64,000 bases of DNA, from NCBI RefSeq assembly GCF_000003815.2, contig NC_049980.1, forward strand, positions 5,708,461 through 5,772,460. The letters are read 5' to 3'. This stretch comes from Branchiostoma floridae. Lineage: Eukaryota > Chordata > Leptocardii > Amphioxiformes > Branchiostomatidae. The notes under the pieces are model-generated. The model had not been told where the DNA came from. It was given only the letters and a program-made list of their open reading frames with translations, and searched no databases. The translations under genes were made by a program, and so were the position numbers. This document shows, in pieces, positions 54,421-64,000 of the stretch (position 1 is its first letter; the number at the start of each line of letters is the position of its first letter).

Positions 54421-56057
54421 CGTGCGTGCGCGCGAGTGTACATGTTTGTGCGCATCCGTGTGTGCGCCTGTGCTGAGATATTTCTCTTTTTTGTCCAGTG
54501 CATCATATGATTTACACGTTAACCTGCATCTCCGGATTTCTTACAGATGAATGGCCACAACGATAGCGACGATCACAACATCAACGGCCATCAGCTTGAA
54601 CGTATAGGTATGCGACCGACAGGACATGTTATGTGACACGAAGAAATGGCCGAAATGGTTCTGATATAAAAACATTGGATAGGGTTGTAGGCGTGGTGGT
54701 CATTTCTTGACACTTACCAATATAATCGAGGATACTCCGCGCTATCAACCTGGACAAAACCTTGTGATGTCACCTCTCTCATGATGAACTGAACTGAACG
54801 TTTAACTGCTTGATACATAATGTTATATCCACCGTGCACTATCAAGCTCAAATATTCATTAATATATGATATTTGTAACGTATGAGCATAATTGTGTGAA
54901 GAAGAGATTTGATATCAGAACCTGTCATAAAACCGGATGTTAATTACGTATCAACGTATATATGGTGTATTGGGACGCACATAACTGACTGATAATGAAG
55001 TTAAGTGCAGAAAACCACAGCATTACTGTGCGGTACTTATACTCACTCTATATTCCATAGTGTAACGTTATGGTGGGGGTGCAGGAGAAAGAAGACGTGA
55101 TGAACTTACTTGCCACATTTATTTGTAAGCAAGAGACCAGTGTATCTATATTTTGTGCAAATATGTTATATAACGTTATGATCATTTATGGAAAAATGTA
55201 TTAAAAGTTATTGTACTTCTTGATGTTGTTTTTCTTATTAGCAACTATGATAATGTCAAAGTTAAAAGATGAGGTTTAATATTGTATTTGGAAAAGAAAT
55301 GTTCTTCATTAAAACTCGATGTTACGGACAAAATAACTATAGAGTTTGTAGTTACATCGGCAAATACTTTTTTCAGGAGTCGAGTCTGTTCACAAGTCGC
55401 TCTCCCTGTAGTTAATAAAAATACCGCTAGAGGTCGCCAATGCACTACCAGGTAAGTGCGCAGAATGCGCGGATCCGAATGTGTTACTGCCGTCTGTCCC
55501 GCGGACCGGTAGGAGGAACGTGACGAACATCTCGTCGCCTTTCCTGACATCATCGACTCAAAAATAACAGATCTGTGCTTTAGTCACGTCACGGACGTTA
55601 CTGACAGTTAGGTGTAGGCCTAAGGTAGGTCTTTGCTCTATAAATTATACTTGGAAATGGTTTACATTATCTGTATGAAGGTTTTCGTGCATGGGCAATG
55701 GTGGGGGAGGGGTGCAAGGCAAAGTGTGTTATGAAAAAGCATATCTCAAGGTGTGCACTTTCGCTTCTTTTGGACATGGTGTTAAATTTACCTTTCTATT
55801 ACTAATTTCAGTGCCTAAAATGGCATTCAGGTGATTTAAGAGTTTTAGAAGCAGCCAAAGTTTACGGAAATTAGAATATTTTCCTACCATACCAAAAGAA
55901 TGCTTTTTTTTTTAATCGTAAGATATTTTACTAGGTATGACTATTGAATAAATGTATTTTGAGCCCTGAATTGAATTCAGTGGAAGCTGGTTATATTGTA
56001 CTGACGACAAATCATGACACTTTTTTGTTAGCTGTATTTTTACGTGGCTTTGCTACA
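54421..56057. other. intergenic DNA before UBA6
   Basis: The first ~60 bp are GT/GC microsatellite. No gene is seen in the rest. Confidence 0.5.
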
Positions 56058-56270
56058 TACTGTAAAATGCAAAAACTTTCGCGGTGGATTAATGTTCGCG
56101 GTTTTCGCGGTTGCCACTTCACCGCGACTTTAAATCCACCATGAACATTATTCTATAGCAGTAAGAGACTACAGTGTATGGTGCTACCGCAAACTTAAAA
56201 CCGCCACGAAAAGTTCTTTTTCCCGCTTCCGCGAAATTAAATCCCCGCAAACTTAAATGCATTTACAGTA
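56058..56270. mobile_element. MITE, TACTGTAAATGCA family, upstream of UBA6
   Basis: Starts TACTGTAAAATGC and ends AATGCATTTACAGTA with the family's TTCGCGGT and CCACTTCACCGCGA blocks, 213 bp. Confidence 0.9.
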
Positions 56271-56481
56271 GTATACGGGTAGAGTATTTTTGCCAAGTCA
56301 CCCCTACTCTTCTTGATATTTAGGTTTGACGCTCGAGGCTTAAACCTGAAGCTCCCATGCACACGGGGCCACCGGCTTTATGTCACTATATAAATGATAA
56401 ATGCAATCCCTTACAACATGTCTGACCTGGGGATCAGACCCTAGGATCAAACTCCGTACCACGGATCCAAGGAATTTGATC

Positions 56482-56666
56482 TACTGTAAATGCATTTAAG
56501 GTTGCGGGGATTTAATTTTGCGTTAGCAGGAAAGTGGAGTGTTCGCGGTGGTTACATACTGTAATGGTAAAATGTTTGGATTGGTTTTAAGTTCACGGTA
56601 AGACTGCCACGCAAACACCACAAACATAAATGATAAAACCATCGCGAACATTTCTGCATTTACAAA
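56482..56666. mobile_element. MITE, TACTGTAAATGCA family, second copy upstream of UBA6
   Basis: Starts TACTGTAAATGCATTTAAG and ends GCGAACATTTCTGCATTTAC, in the opposite orientation to the copy at 56058. It is diverged inside and ends about 230 bp before the UBA6 ATG. Confidence 0.85.
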
Positions 56667-56899
56667 ATATGGCGAAGCAGAGGGTTCCATTACCGCTTGT
56701 GCCACTTGGTCATGTATAACACAGCACATGCCTGATGAACTTGAATTTTAAGGTCTGTCTTTACACAGTGTTTCTTCCCCAGACCCCAGATTTCTTGCTG
56801 TGAACCTCCCTTGTCAAATCCATCAACACGAGCTTCCCCAGTAAGAGGTGTAGGCTGAGCTGCCCCCTACCTGGATCTGACAGTACTGCAGCTAGCGCG

Positions 56900-59800
56900 A
56901 TGGACACCATGGAGATAGACGATGCCTTGTACAGGTAGGTTTATGATTAGGGCAAACATTAGTAGTAACTGCAAATACATGCGCTAGTAGTAGCCATAAA
57001 TACATATATTGTAGCAGTGATATGAATTTTCAGAAATGAGAAAATGGAGCGTTCGCAGTGGTTGGAACTAGTGATAACACTATAGTCATGTTAATCACTC
57101 AGTCATACAGCAATTGAAACTAGCACCTTTCTAACACCTACTGTGGACTCAACAAGGCTGCTACAGAGAATGGTCGCCTCCCACACATTATATATAATGT
57201 ACAATGCTTAATGTTCAATGACATTGGTCCACAACTTTTGCTATATGTACCAATACTTGAGCACCTTTGTCTAGATTGTTGATGAGACTCTATATCTATG
57301 CTGACATGAAATGTTCATATCTCCCCTTGCTCTCTCCCCCTCCCCCCAGTCGTCAGCGGTATGTGCTGGGAGACAGTGCCATGGTGCGGATGGCCAGGTC
57401 CTCTGTGTTCCTCAGTGGCTTAGGAGGACTGGGGGTGGAAGTAGGTCAGTATTGTTGTTGGCATCCATCTGTCTCAAACGGTTACTCACCGTCTGCCTGG
57501 CCTGCACGTGACTTTTTAATTAAAGTGAAGAAGGGTTGTGCACTTCCTTCCTCACCCTCTCGTCTACTGGCACACTTAGTCCCACAGGTTCAAGTATACT
57601 TGTAGGGAATGTAGCAGAAAATGTACATGCAGGGCTCGAAATACTGGGTGCACCCAAAATTAGAACTGTGCACCCAATTATTTTCTGTGGGTGCACAGGG
57701 TGCACCCAAATATTTTCTCAGGTTTATGTACATGTATGAAAAGATATCAAAGTATACTATTATACATCATATTGTTGACATCTAAGTGTTAGAAAGATAA
57801 TAAAAATGTCTGTCATGGTACTTGTTTAAGAATTTGATAGCTTGTAACTAAGTTTTATCATTAGGTTATTACATTTGTACTTAAATTTAAGTGGTACACC
57901 CAAAATTTTTTTGGTGCACCCAATTTTTTAAGCTGGGTGCACCAGGGCACCTAATGCCAAAAATGAATTTCGAGCCCTGAAATGTAAGACTACCTGTAAT
58001 GTATGTTTAAACTCATTTCATTACCTTCGCCAAGAAGGTTCTGTTTTTTTAACATTTATGTGTGTTAAAGCTATGGTCAGGAAGACTCAGACAATTAGCT
58101 TTGGGCCTTGTATACAGCTATAGCTGCAACTTTTCTTGGAACTGTAGAGGACGAGGTCGAGAAGAAGTTTGGGCCCTCTAGGTTACAACGTTTTCTACAA
58201 TGTAACAACAAAAACGTGTGTTTTAAAAAATTCTAAATAAAAAATTTCAACGAATTGAGAAAAAGTGCAAGGATGTTATGTCTCTGTAAGTATGTCTTCC
58301 GTAGTGAGCTTGAAGAACTTAATATGAAACATTTGGAAATCTCCATAATTTCTTCCCACTGAATGATTTGTGTTTTTTTCATCTTTCAGCCAAGAACATT
58401 GTGCTAGCAGGAATCAAGGTAAGGAATGTTTTTCCTTGTATTTGTGTAACATCAATGAAAGTTAGACATATCAAAAGGTAATAAGATAGGCAAGATGGCA
58501 GTTACACAAGCAACTAGAAAGTCTCAAAAATCTATCCACTGCAGTTGCTTGAGTAACAGTTACAAGCCTTGTTTTGGTGTAATGACCCCAGAAAATCCAA
58601 AATGGCTTCCATAACGAGAAACAGGCATATTCAGGGCTCGAAATACCCACTTGCCCACTTGAAAATGCAACCACATTTTGCTTGGTGCAACTTAATTTTA
58701 AACCCAGGTTACACACTTCAAGCTGAAGTTTTGCAGTTGTAACACCGCTTTTCTCCCACCTACGTGCATAAGCTTTTGTATTTATTTTTTGATAACATAA
58801 AAAATGTACATGTAACTGGAAGAAAAGATAATGGATAAGTAGCTGATTTGAAGAAAGTAACAACTTGAAAGTGGTGCAACCAGAAATGTTGATGGCGCAA
58901 CCTGGCTTTTGACTCAGGTTGCCACTTGGACAATCTGGCCGAAAAAAGGAATTTGGGCACTGCATATTGTATTTCCTTGTAACAACCTACAGGAATAAAC
59001 AATAAACAATAGACAGAGAGTTGGCTACTGGAAGTAGAACATTTTCGCTCTAACAGTTGTTGTCCTGTCATATATATATATATACTTTGTTTGTTAACAG
59101 TTACACTGTATTTGTTCCCACTCCCAGAGCCTAACTGTCCACGACACCAAGACGGCCACCGTAGCAGACCTGGGAACACAGTTCTTCCTCAGAGAGGGCG
59201 ACATTAAAGAGGGGAAGAACAGGTCAGTTTGTAGACAAATACATGTACACAGTCATGTCAGTGGACTACAAAATCTGCTAGCTTTATAGGGTGATTGCCT
59301 ATGTGATACATATAGAATAAACGTCCGTGTTGTATTTTATTTATCTCATGCCAACCTGAGAAAACACATCTTTCAATTAGAAATGCGCCAGAACAAAAAT
59401 TGCTGCATCAGCAATGTTCCAACGTCCGTATCAGGTAATATTCAAATTTTCAACCGCGCTACACTCGGCGTGTTCAGAGTATGTTCAAATTATTCAGTGA
59501 AAGCCTGTGTGATACAACTTCGAAGCCTGTGTGATATGGCTTTTTATCACACGGCCCGGAACACTTGTATGTATCAAACATTTTCGCATTACAGGTATGA
59601 TATAAGGAAAATTATCGCCCAGTCGTATCAAAGGTTATCGCGGCCCAGGTATGACATACATGTAATATTAGGTACAATAACAAAGCAACAGGATAATTTT
59701 TTTTTATTGGTCAGATGTTTCAGATAGCATCCACTGTCTTTCATCTAACAAAGGATAGTGGATGCTCTGCTAACATGTTAACATTGGGTAATACTGTTTT

Positions 59801-61158
59801 AATGGTTTCCCTTTACTTTTTGCAATGGAAAGTTAATTGTGGATATGCTTTATTTTCAGAGCTGAAGCCAGTGTAGGAAGACTGGCAGAGTTGAACCCAT
59901 ATGTGACTGTGAAGGCCTCAACATCACCACTAGGGGAGGACACTGACCTGGCTTTCCTGAAAGAATATCAGGTGAAAAAATTATCAATGGAAAGATTGAT
60001 GTTTAAGGGATGGAATGGGAAAGATAAGGTCTCATTGATGAGTTTTGTCTTCCCATAGACTTCTATGTTATAATTTGTGGTTTACATGGGCGCGTTCATA
60101 ATGAAGATACGTAAAATTTTAGCATATTTTTCATTCTATGTTGAGTGCATTTACCCTATATCGTGGGAAAAAATTGCCAACGTGAACTATACATAGGTTC
60201 TTTTTTTATAGTCAATCCCCAAAAAAGGCACTTTTTTGCTGTTAGTGTACAACCGCACCACTCAGAACCCGGGACTGTGTACCTCCGACCTAGCGCGCGG
60301 CTGCAAAACTTTACCTGCTAATTTCTTCAGTTACAAACAAGCTGTCACCAGTTTAACTTTTGAGATCAGTTCCTCTAGCTAAAAGGGAATTTCTCACCGC
60401 TAAAAACACGCGTCCATGCAGCCGTTTATTTTTTTGGCTCAGATCTATTTTAGGGTACCCACTTGGAGTAATACATCAATGAGACCATAATGGAAAGTGG
60501 GAAATGTGTGTATTGCAACTAACTATACAATGGTAGGGATCTGAATGTGTTTTTTTCTTTTTTAGTAAATCATAGATTTTGTGCTGTAAAGGTTTATGTG
60601 ATATGTGGTTTGTCCTTCTAAATTGTGTTATTGTCTTATTTTCAGTTATGGTCTATTGTCATGATGTAAAGCACATGATAAAACATAGCAAACCAGAAGG
60701 TAACATTTGCAAGCAAATACGTAATATTATATCATACTGTCATCAATTGGTGTAGCCTAATAAACTACTGCAGCTGTATTATTTTATTCTTCAACGTGAC
60801 TCAAGCACATTCATATATATTTGGTGACCAGCCCCTCCAGATCTGTCCTGCCACTTACTACATGTACATGTAATTGAACACCACAGGGTGTTTGCTACTT
60901 CACCAGTGACAGCCATCTGGGCCAAGTTTTTATTGACCTTTAGTTATTTGTTTGAAGTTTGGACGAAGTAGATAAAAGAAGAGGAGGAAAAAACTGAGCA
61001 AAAACGATATGTTTCCCTTTTGTGAGGGTAAACATAACAATCTAATTTTAATGATGTCCCTTTGTTTCTTGTTCCAGTGTGTTGTCCTGACGGAGGCCAG
61101 TCTGGACCTACAACTGAAGGTGAACTCCTTCTGTCGCACACAGGACCCTCCCATCAAG
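56900..61158 (+). CDS. UBA6: UBA6, ubiquitin/FAT10-activating E1 enzyme (5' six exons, continues past window)
   Basis: The E1 activates ubiquitin and FAT10 by ATP-dependent adenylation and thioester transfer, and charges USE1. Coding exons: 56900-56934, 57350-57444, 58390-58418, 59128-59222, 59860-59971, 61078-61158, phases 2,1,0,2,0,0 all consistent, 447 nt (149 residues). The protein starts MDTMEIDDALYSRQRYVLGD, runs through the Rossmann GLGGLGVEVAKNIVLAGIK and SLTVHDTK, then DLGTQFFLREGDI, RLAELNPYVTV and CVVLTEASLDLQLKVNSFCR. The pattern fits UBA6 better than UBA1 or UBA7 (short IDDALYSRQRYVLGD lead and SFCRTQDPPIK ending). It covers the N-terminal half of the inactive adenylation domain; the catalytic Cys and UFD lie beyond. 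The frame is open upstream of the chosen ATG for about 25 codons, so an earlier start or upstream exon is possible. Confidence 0.93.
57630..57979. mobile_element. MITE, CAGGGCTCGAAAT family
   Basis: The ends CAGGGCTCGAAAT and ATTTCGAGCCCTG are perfect inverted repeats. The interior repeats GGTGCACCCAAA in both orientations. UBA6 intron 2. Confidence 0.92.
58632..58962. mobile_element. MITE, CAGGGCTCGAAAT family (diverged)
   Basis: The left end CAGGGCTCGAAATACCCACT is intact. The right end GGAATTTGGGCACTG is a decayed inverse. The interior has paired GTGCAACC/GGTGCAA blocks. UBA6 intron 3. Confidence 0.75.
59298..59590. mobile_element. inverted copy of the GTGTGATAC/AATACAACACGG element
   Basis: Compared with 28505-28805 the blocks run in reverse: CCGTGTTGTATT, CTGAGAAAACACATCTTT, GCAGCAATGTTCCAACGTCCG, CTCGGCGTGTTCAGAGTATG and GCCTGTGTGATAC. 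UBA6 intron 4. Confidence 0.8.
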
Positions 61159-61237
61159 GTAACCTTAACTGTTAGGTCTTTGGTTTGGAAGTACATGTAC
61201 ATGTAGTAGATCTACATCATACATGACATTGTACCTA

Positions 61238-61975
61238 CAGTCAAACCTGCACAAGTGACCACTTCTACATAAGGACCACCTGGCCATGGATATACAGTAA
61301 AACCTGTACAAGTGACCACCTCTACATATTAGGGCCACATGGCCATTGATATAGTCAAACTTCCATTGATATAGTCAAACCTCCACTATTAGTGAACACC
61401 TAAGAATAAATAGATAAAGAAAGAAAGGTCGACTTGGTCATTGATATACAGTCAAACCTGTACAAGTGAACACCTCCCCATAAGGACCACCTGGCCATTG
61501 ATAATGTACAGTCAAACCTGTACTACTAGTGACCACCTCTTCACAAGGACCACCTGGCCATTGATATACAGTCAAACCTGTACACCTGTACAAGTGACCA
61601 CCTCTACATAAGGAGCACCTGGCCATTGACATACAGTCAAACCTGTACAAGTGACCACCTCTTCGTAAGGACCACCTGGCCATTAAAATACAGTCAAACC
61701 TGTACAAGTGACCACCTCTACATAAGGACCACCTGGCCATTGATATACATGTACAGTCAAACCTGTACAAGTGACCACCTCTACATAAGGACCACCTGGC
61801 CATTGATATACATGTACAGTCAAGCCTGTACAAGTGACCACCTCTACATAAGGACCACCTGGCCATTAAAATACAATCAAACCTGTACAAGTGATCACCT
61901 CTACATAAGGACCACCTGTCCATTGATGTACACTGTACAGTCAAGCCTGTACAAGTGACCACCTCTACAAAAGAA
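61238..61975. repeat. 57-65-bp tandem array built from the ACAGTCAAACCTG MITE end
   Basis: About eleven units of ACAGTCAAACCTGTACAAGT, GACCACCTCTACATAAGG and ACCACCTGGCCATTGATAT, with start points at 61449, 61509, 61569, 61634, 61691, 61754 and 61817. The unit is the left end of the MITE family at 20714-20896, amplified in tandem. It lies just after the last visible UBA6 exon. The frames on both strands are artefacts. Confidence 0.93.
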
Positions 61976-63820
61976 ACACTTTGTGATTGTGACCACTTTT
62001 TAGTGGTCCATTTGATAATTTTTAATAAAATGATTGACAACCCAAGCGGCAGTGGAAAATGTGCCTAATTTTTTATTTTATTTGTGAGTTTCACTGTGCA
62101 ACTTATGATGTAGGAAACTCTCAAATAAAATACTTCTTGGTTTTCTATCTTTGGTATTGTGTTTGTGGTGTTGATTTCTAGGTGTCGGAAAAGTGTTGAC
62201 ACAAGGTAGAAGTGGTGTAGGTTTGGGCGCCCCCTAGTAGGTTTCTGTGGAATTGCAGGATTCCTTTTTTTATACATCTATATAACCCCCTACTTTTGGT
62301 TGACCCCATGCAATGTCGACAGTATACTATTATAATATCAACCCTTTTCTCATACATCTTTTAAAAATGAAGTATTTGGGGCCATTTTGACTACAAATGT
62401 ATGTTTTTGACTCCTATGCCCTTGTATTAAACCAAATGACCTGAAATTTGGTATTAAGGCCATACCAATTTAATTGACTGTTTCACGGAAAATAAAATGA
62501 AAATAAAAATTACCACTCAGCAAATTTTCCCCATTAATGAATCCATTCACCAACTTTCTGGTGTAGCAAATTGGCCTTTATATTATAAGTTCCTTAAAAT
62601 GTGAGTATTATTATTGCAGTAACTGTTATATTTTCCATGGGACAATACTTTTGTAATTTTCATCGAACATGCAGGTGCTGTTACTGTACAGTAAAAGTGT
62701 TTTTGTACTTTTGTAAAGCTGAAAACTTTTTATTCTTCATGTTTTGGATTAGCCCTTATCTTTACCCCAACCATTTTACAATTTTTTTTTTCGCCCTGTC
62801 GCTCCATATTTTTTATGAAAAAATCCATGAACCAAGAAATTAAATCGGTGTGGCCTAAGGTGTGTATAGAACTTGAGTCCATAGTACCGTATTTTCTCGA
62901 AGAAAGTACGCACTTTTAAAACATTTCAAAATTAAAAGGCCGGCTACAAGTTGTTGCAAAAGTGGGGGTGCATGCTTTATTTTATGTTGTTGCACGGATG
63001 AATGGTTAAAGAGCATAAAATAAAGCAAGTTAGAGCTACAATTCTATGAAGGTTCAAAACATCCACATTGGTCTTGTCTTGGTGTTGTCTACCAAAAAAC
63101 TGTCTAAACATGATTTACATAAGAGTGACATTTGCATACAATCCTTTTGAGTGACTTTGACAATTGGTTTGTCCATTTAGATGTACCTGATTTCTTCTAC
63201 CAGTTCATTCTCAGTGGATTTTTAAAAATTATGAGATATAAATTATGCAAATTTGCATGATTAAGTAGGATTCTCTATATTTTAAGTGTTTTCCAGTCAC
63301 AAGACTTCAAAATATGTATTGTATATAATTAAAGATTGGCAAGATTAAGAGAAACGTATTATAAAGGTGTCATTTGCATATTTGATGCAAAATACCATAA
63401 TTCCTAATGACATATTATTTGTCATAATCAATGATGAACATTCAATTTGTGTAAGCTAGTTGTTAAATGGCCGTGTCACCAAGCATTGAGTATGTTAATG
63501 TGAAAATTTGAAAGACATTTGCATAATAATGCTCTAAATATTTCACTGAGGTGTAATATCTCTTAGCTTTATTTTTAAATTACAACCAACCACAAACTGT
63601 GGCTTAGGAGATTCAAAAAAATATTCATAGTCATAATCAAGGTGACAGTAAAACAACATTTTATTGTTCAAAATTGATGCAAACAATTTACAGTGCATTT
63701 TTTAATATCTATTTTTGATCAACAGTTGGTTGGCATAAAGAACTCATTTTCCATTATCTAACACCACAGATAAACCATAGAATACTGTATAACAGTTACA
63801 TTACTTGCCATTGTTGTAGA
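61976..63820. other. AT-rich intronic DNA, no gene seen
   Basis: Between UBA6 exon 6 and the window end. A loose motif ACATTTGCATA/CATTTGCATA recurs at 63130, 63369 and 63519. No UBA6 exon following PPIK is recognisable. Confidence 0.45.
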
Positions 63821-64000
63821 CTAATCAGTATGTACATTTTTTTCCGTGGTTCTAAAGTCAGTTCGTTTCAGTCTATGTCCACTATGGCAAGATGTTGTTT
63901 CCCACTTGCGGCTGACCATCTGGAGCCAGACCTGGTGTGTTTTGTCCCTCTCCATGTGCAGAACCTTGCTGTAGATTTGGGGGACCTCCTGTTCCAGCTT
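63821..64000 (-). CDS. possible terminal coding exon, unknown protein (partial)
   Basis: The minus-strand frame is open from the window edge for 59 codons to a TAG at 63821-63823: KLEQEVPQIYSKVLHMERDK, then a QVWLQMVSRKW stretch and a basic end (GHRLKRTDFRTT). The first ~33 codons have mostly C/G third positions, unlike the AT-rich surroundings, and look like a charged, possibly helical segment. I do not recognise the family. It would be antisense inside or next to UBA6. The opposite strand is also open over this stretch, so the strand is not certain. Confidence 0.35.
   Translation of the reverse strand, partial: KLEQEVPQIYSKVLHMERDKTHQVWLQMVSRKWETTSCHSGHRLKRTDFRTTEKNVHTD

Noticed and set aside
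56900-61158. UBA1 or UBA7 identity
   Set aside because: The N-terminal lead and the residues around NSFCRTQDPPIK fit UBA6; paralogue choice still rests on the first 149 residues only.
61438-62040. 200-residue minus-strand frame of repeated [14 protein letters not shown]
   Set aside because: By-product of the ~60-bp tandem array; no start context or homology.

Overview
The window is animal nuclear DNA: long multi-exon genes with GT-AG introns, no operons, many short inverted-repeat transposons (MITEs), tRNA-derived SINEs, LINE pieces and micro/minisatellites, plus four N gaps. Gene content and repeat style suggest an invertebrate deuterostome, most likely a lancelet (Branchiostoma). That identification is inference; no species marker was tested.

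Layout. 1-5400: a 206-bp tandem repeat, a gap, a LINE 3' fragment and unassigned DNA. 5405-7630 (+): 3' part of a Patched-domain (PTCHD3-like) membrane protein gene, interrupted by a 431-bp hAT-type MITE with an 8-bp target duplication. 7631-11550: intergenic DNA with a degenerate AT-rich tandem repeat. 11553-32144 (+): a complete 18-exon sorting nexin 1/2 gene (retromer/ESCPE-1 SNX-BAR). Its exons sum to 719 codons in one frame except for one in-frame TAG in the BAR region; its introns hold many MITEs and a 2.4-kb, 43-bp-unit minisatellite. 32207-38600: intergenic DNA rich in LINE, SINE and MITE pieces. 41518-38603 (-): a four-exon SLC16-type monocarboxylate transporter. 43229-50598 (+): an MFSD2-like MFS transporter arranged head-to-head with it, with one exon probably lost in a gap. 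54420-50808 (-): a frameshifted LINE lodged in a GT microsatellite. 56900-61158 (+): the first six coding exons of UBA6, the ubiquitin/FAT10 E1, continuing past the window. 63821-64000 (-): a possible terminal exon of an unknown gene.

The genes are ordinary, unrelated housekeeping and transport genes that do not form a pathway. The most interesting signals are: (1) the hAT MITE in the PTCHD-like coding exon, whose TIR/TSD junctions form an in-frame GT...AG intron, making it a candidate transposon-born intron; (2) the nonsense codon in the SNX gene; (3) duplicated N-terminal exon modules and repeated donor-site copies in SNX; (4) loss of the TM2 acidic residues in the MFSD2-like protein; and (5) several MITE families sharing diagnostic terminal repeats.
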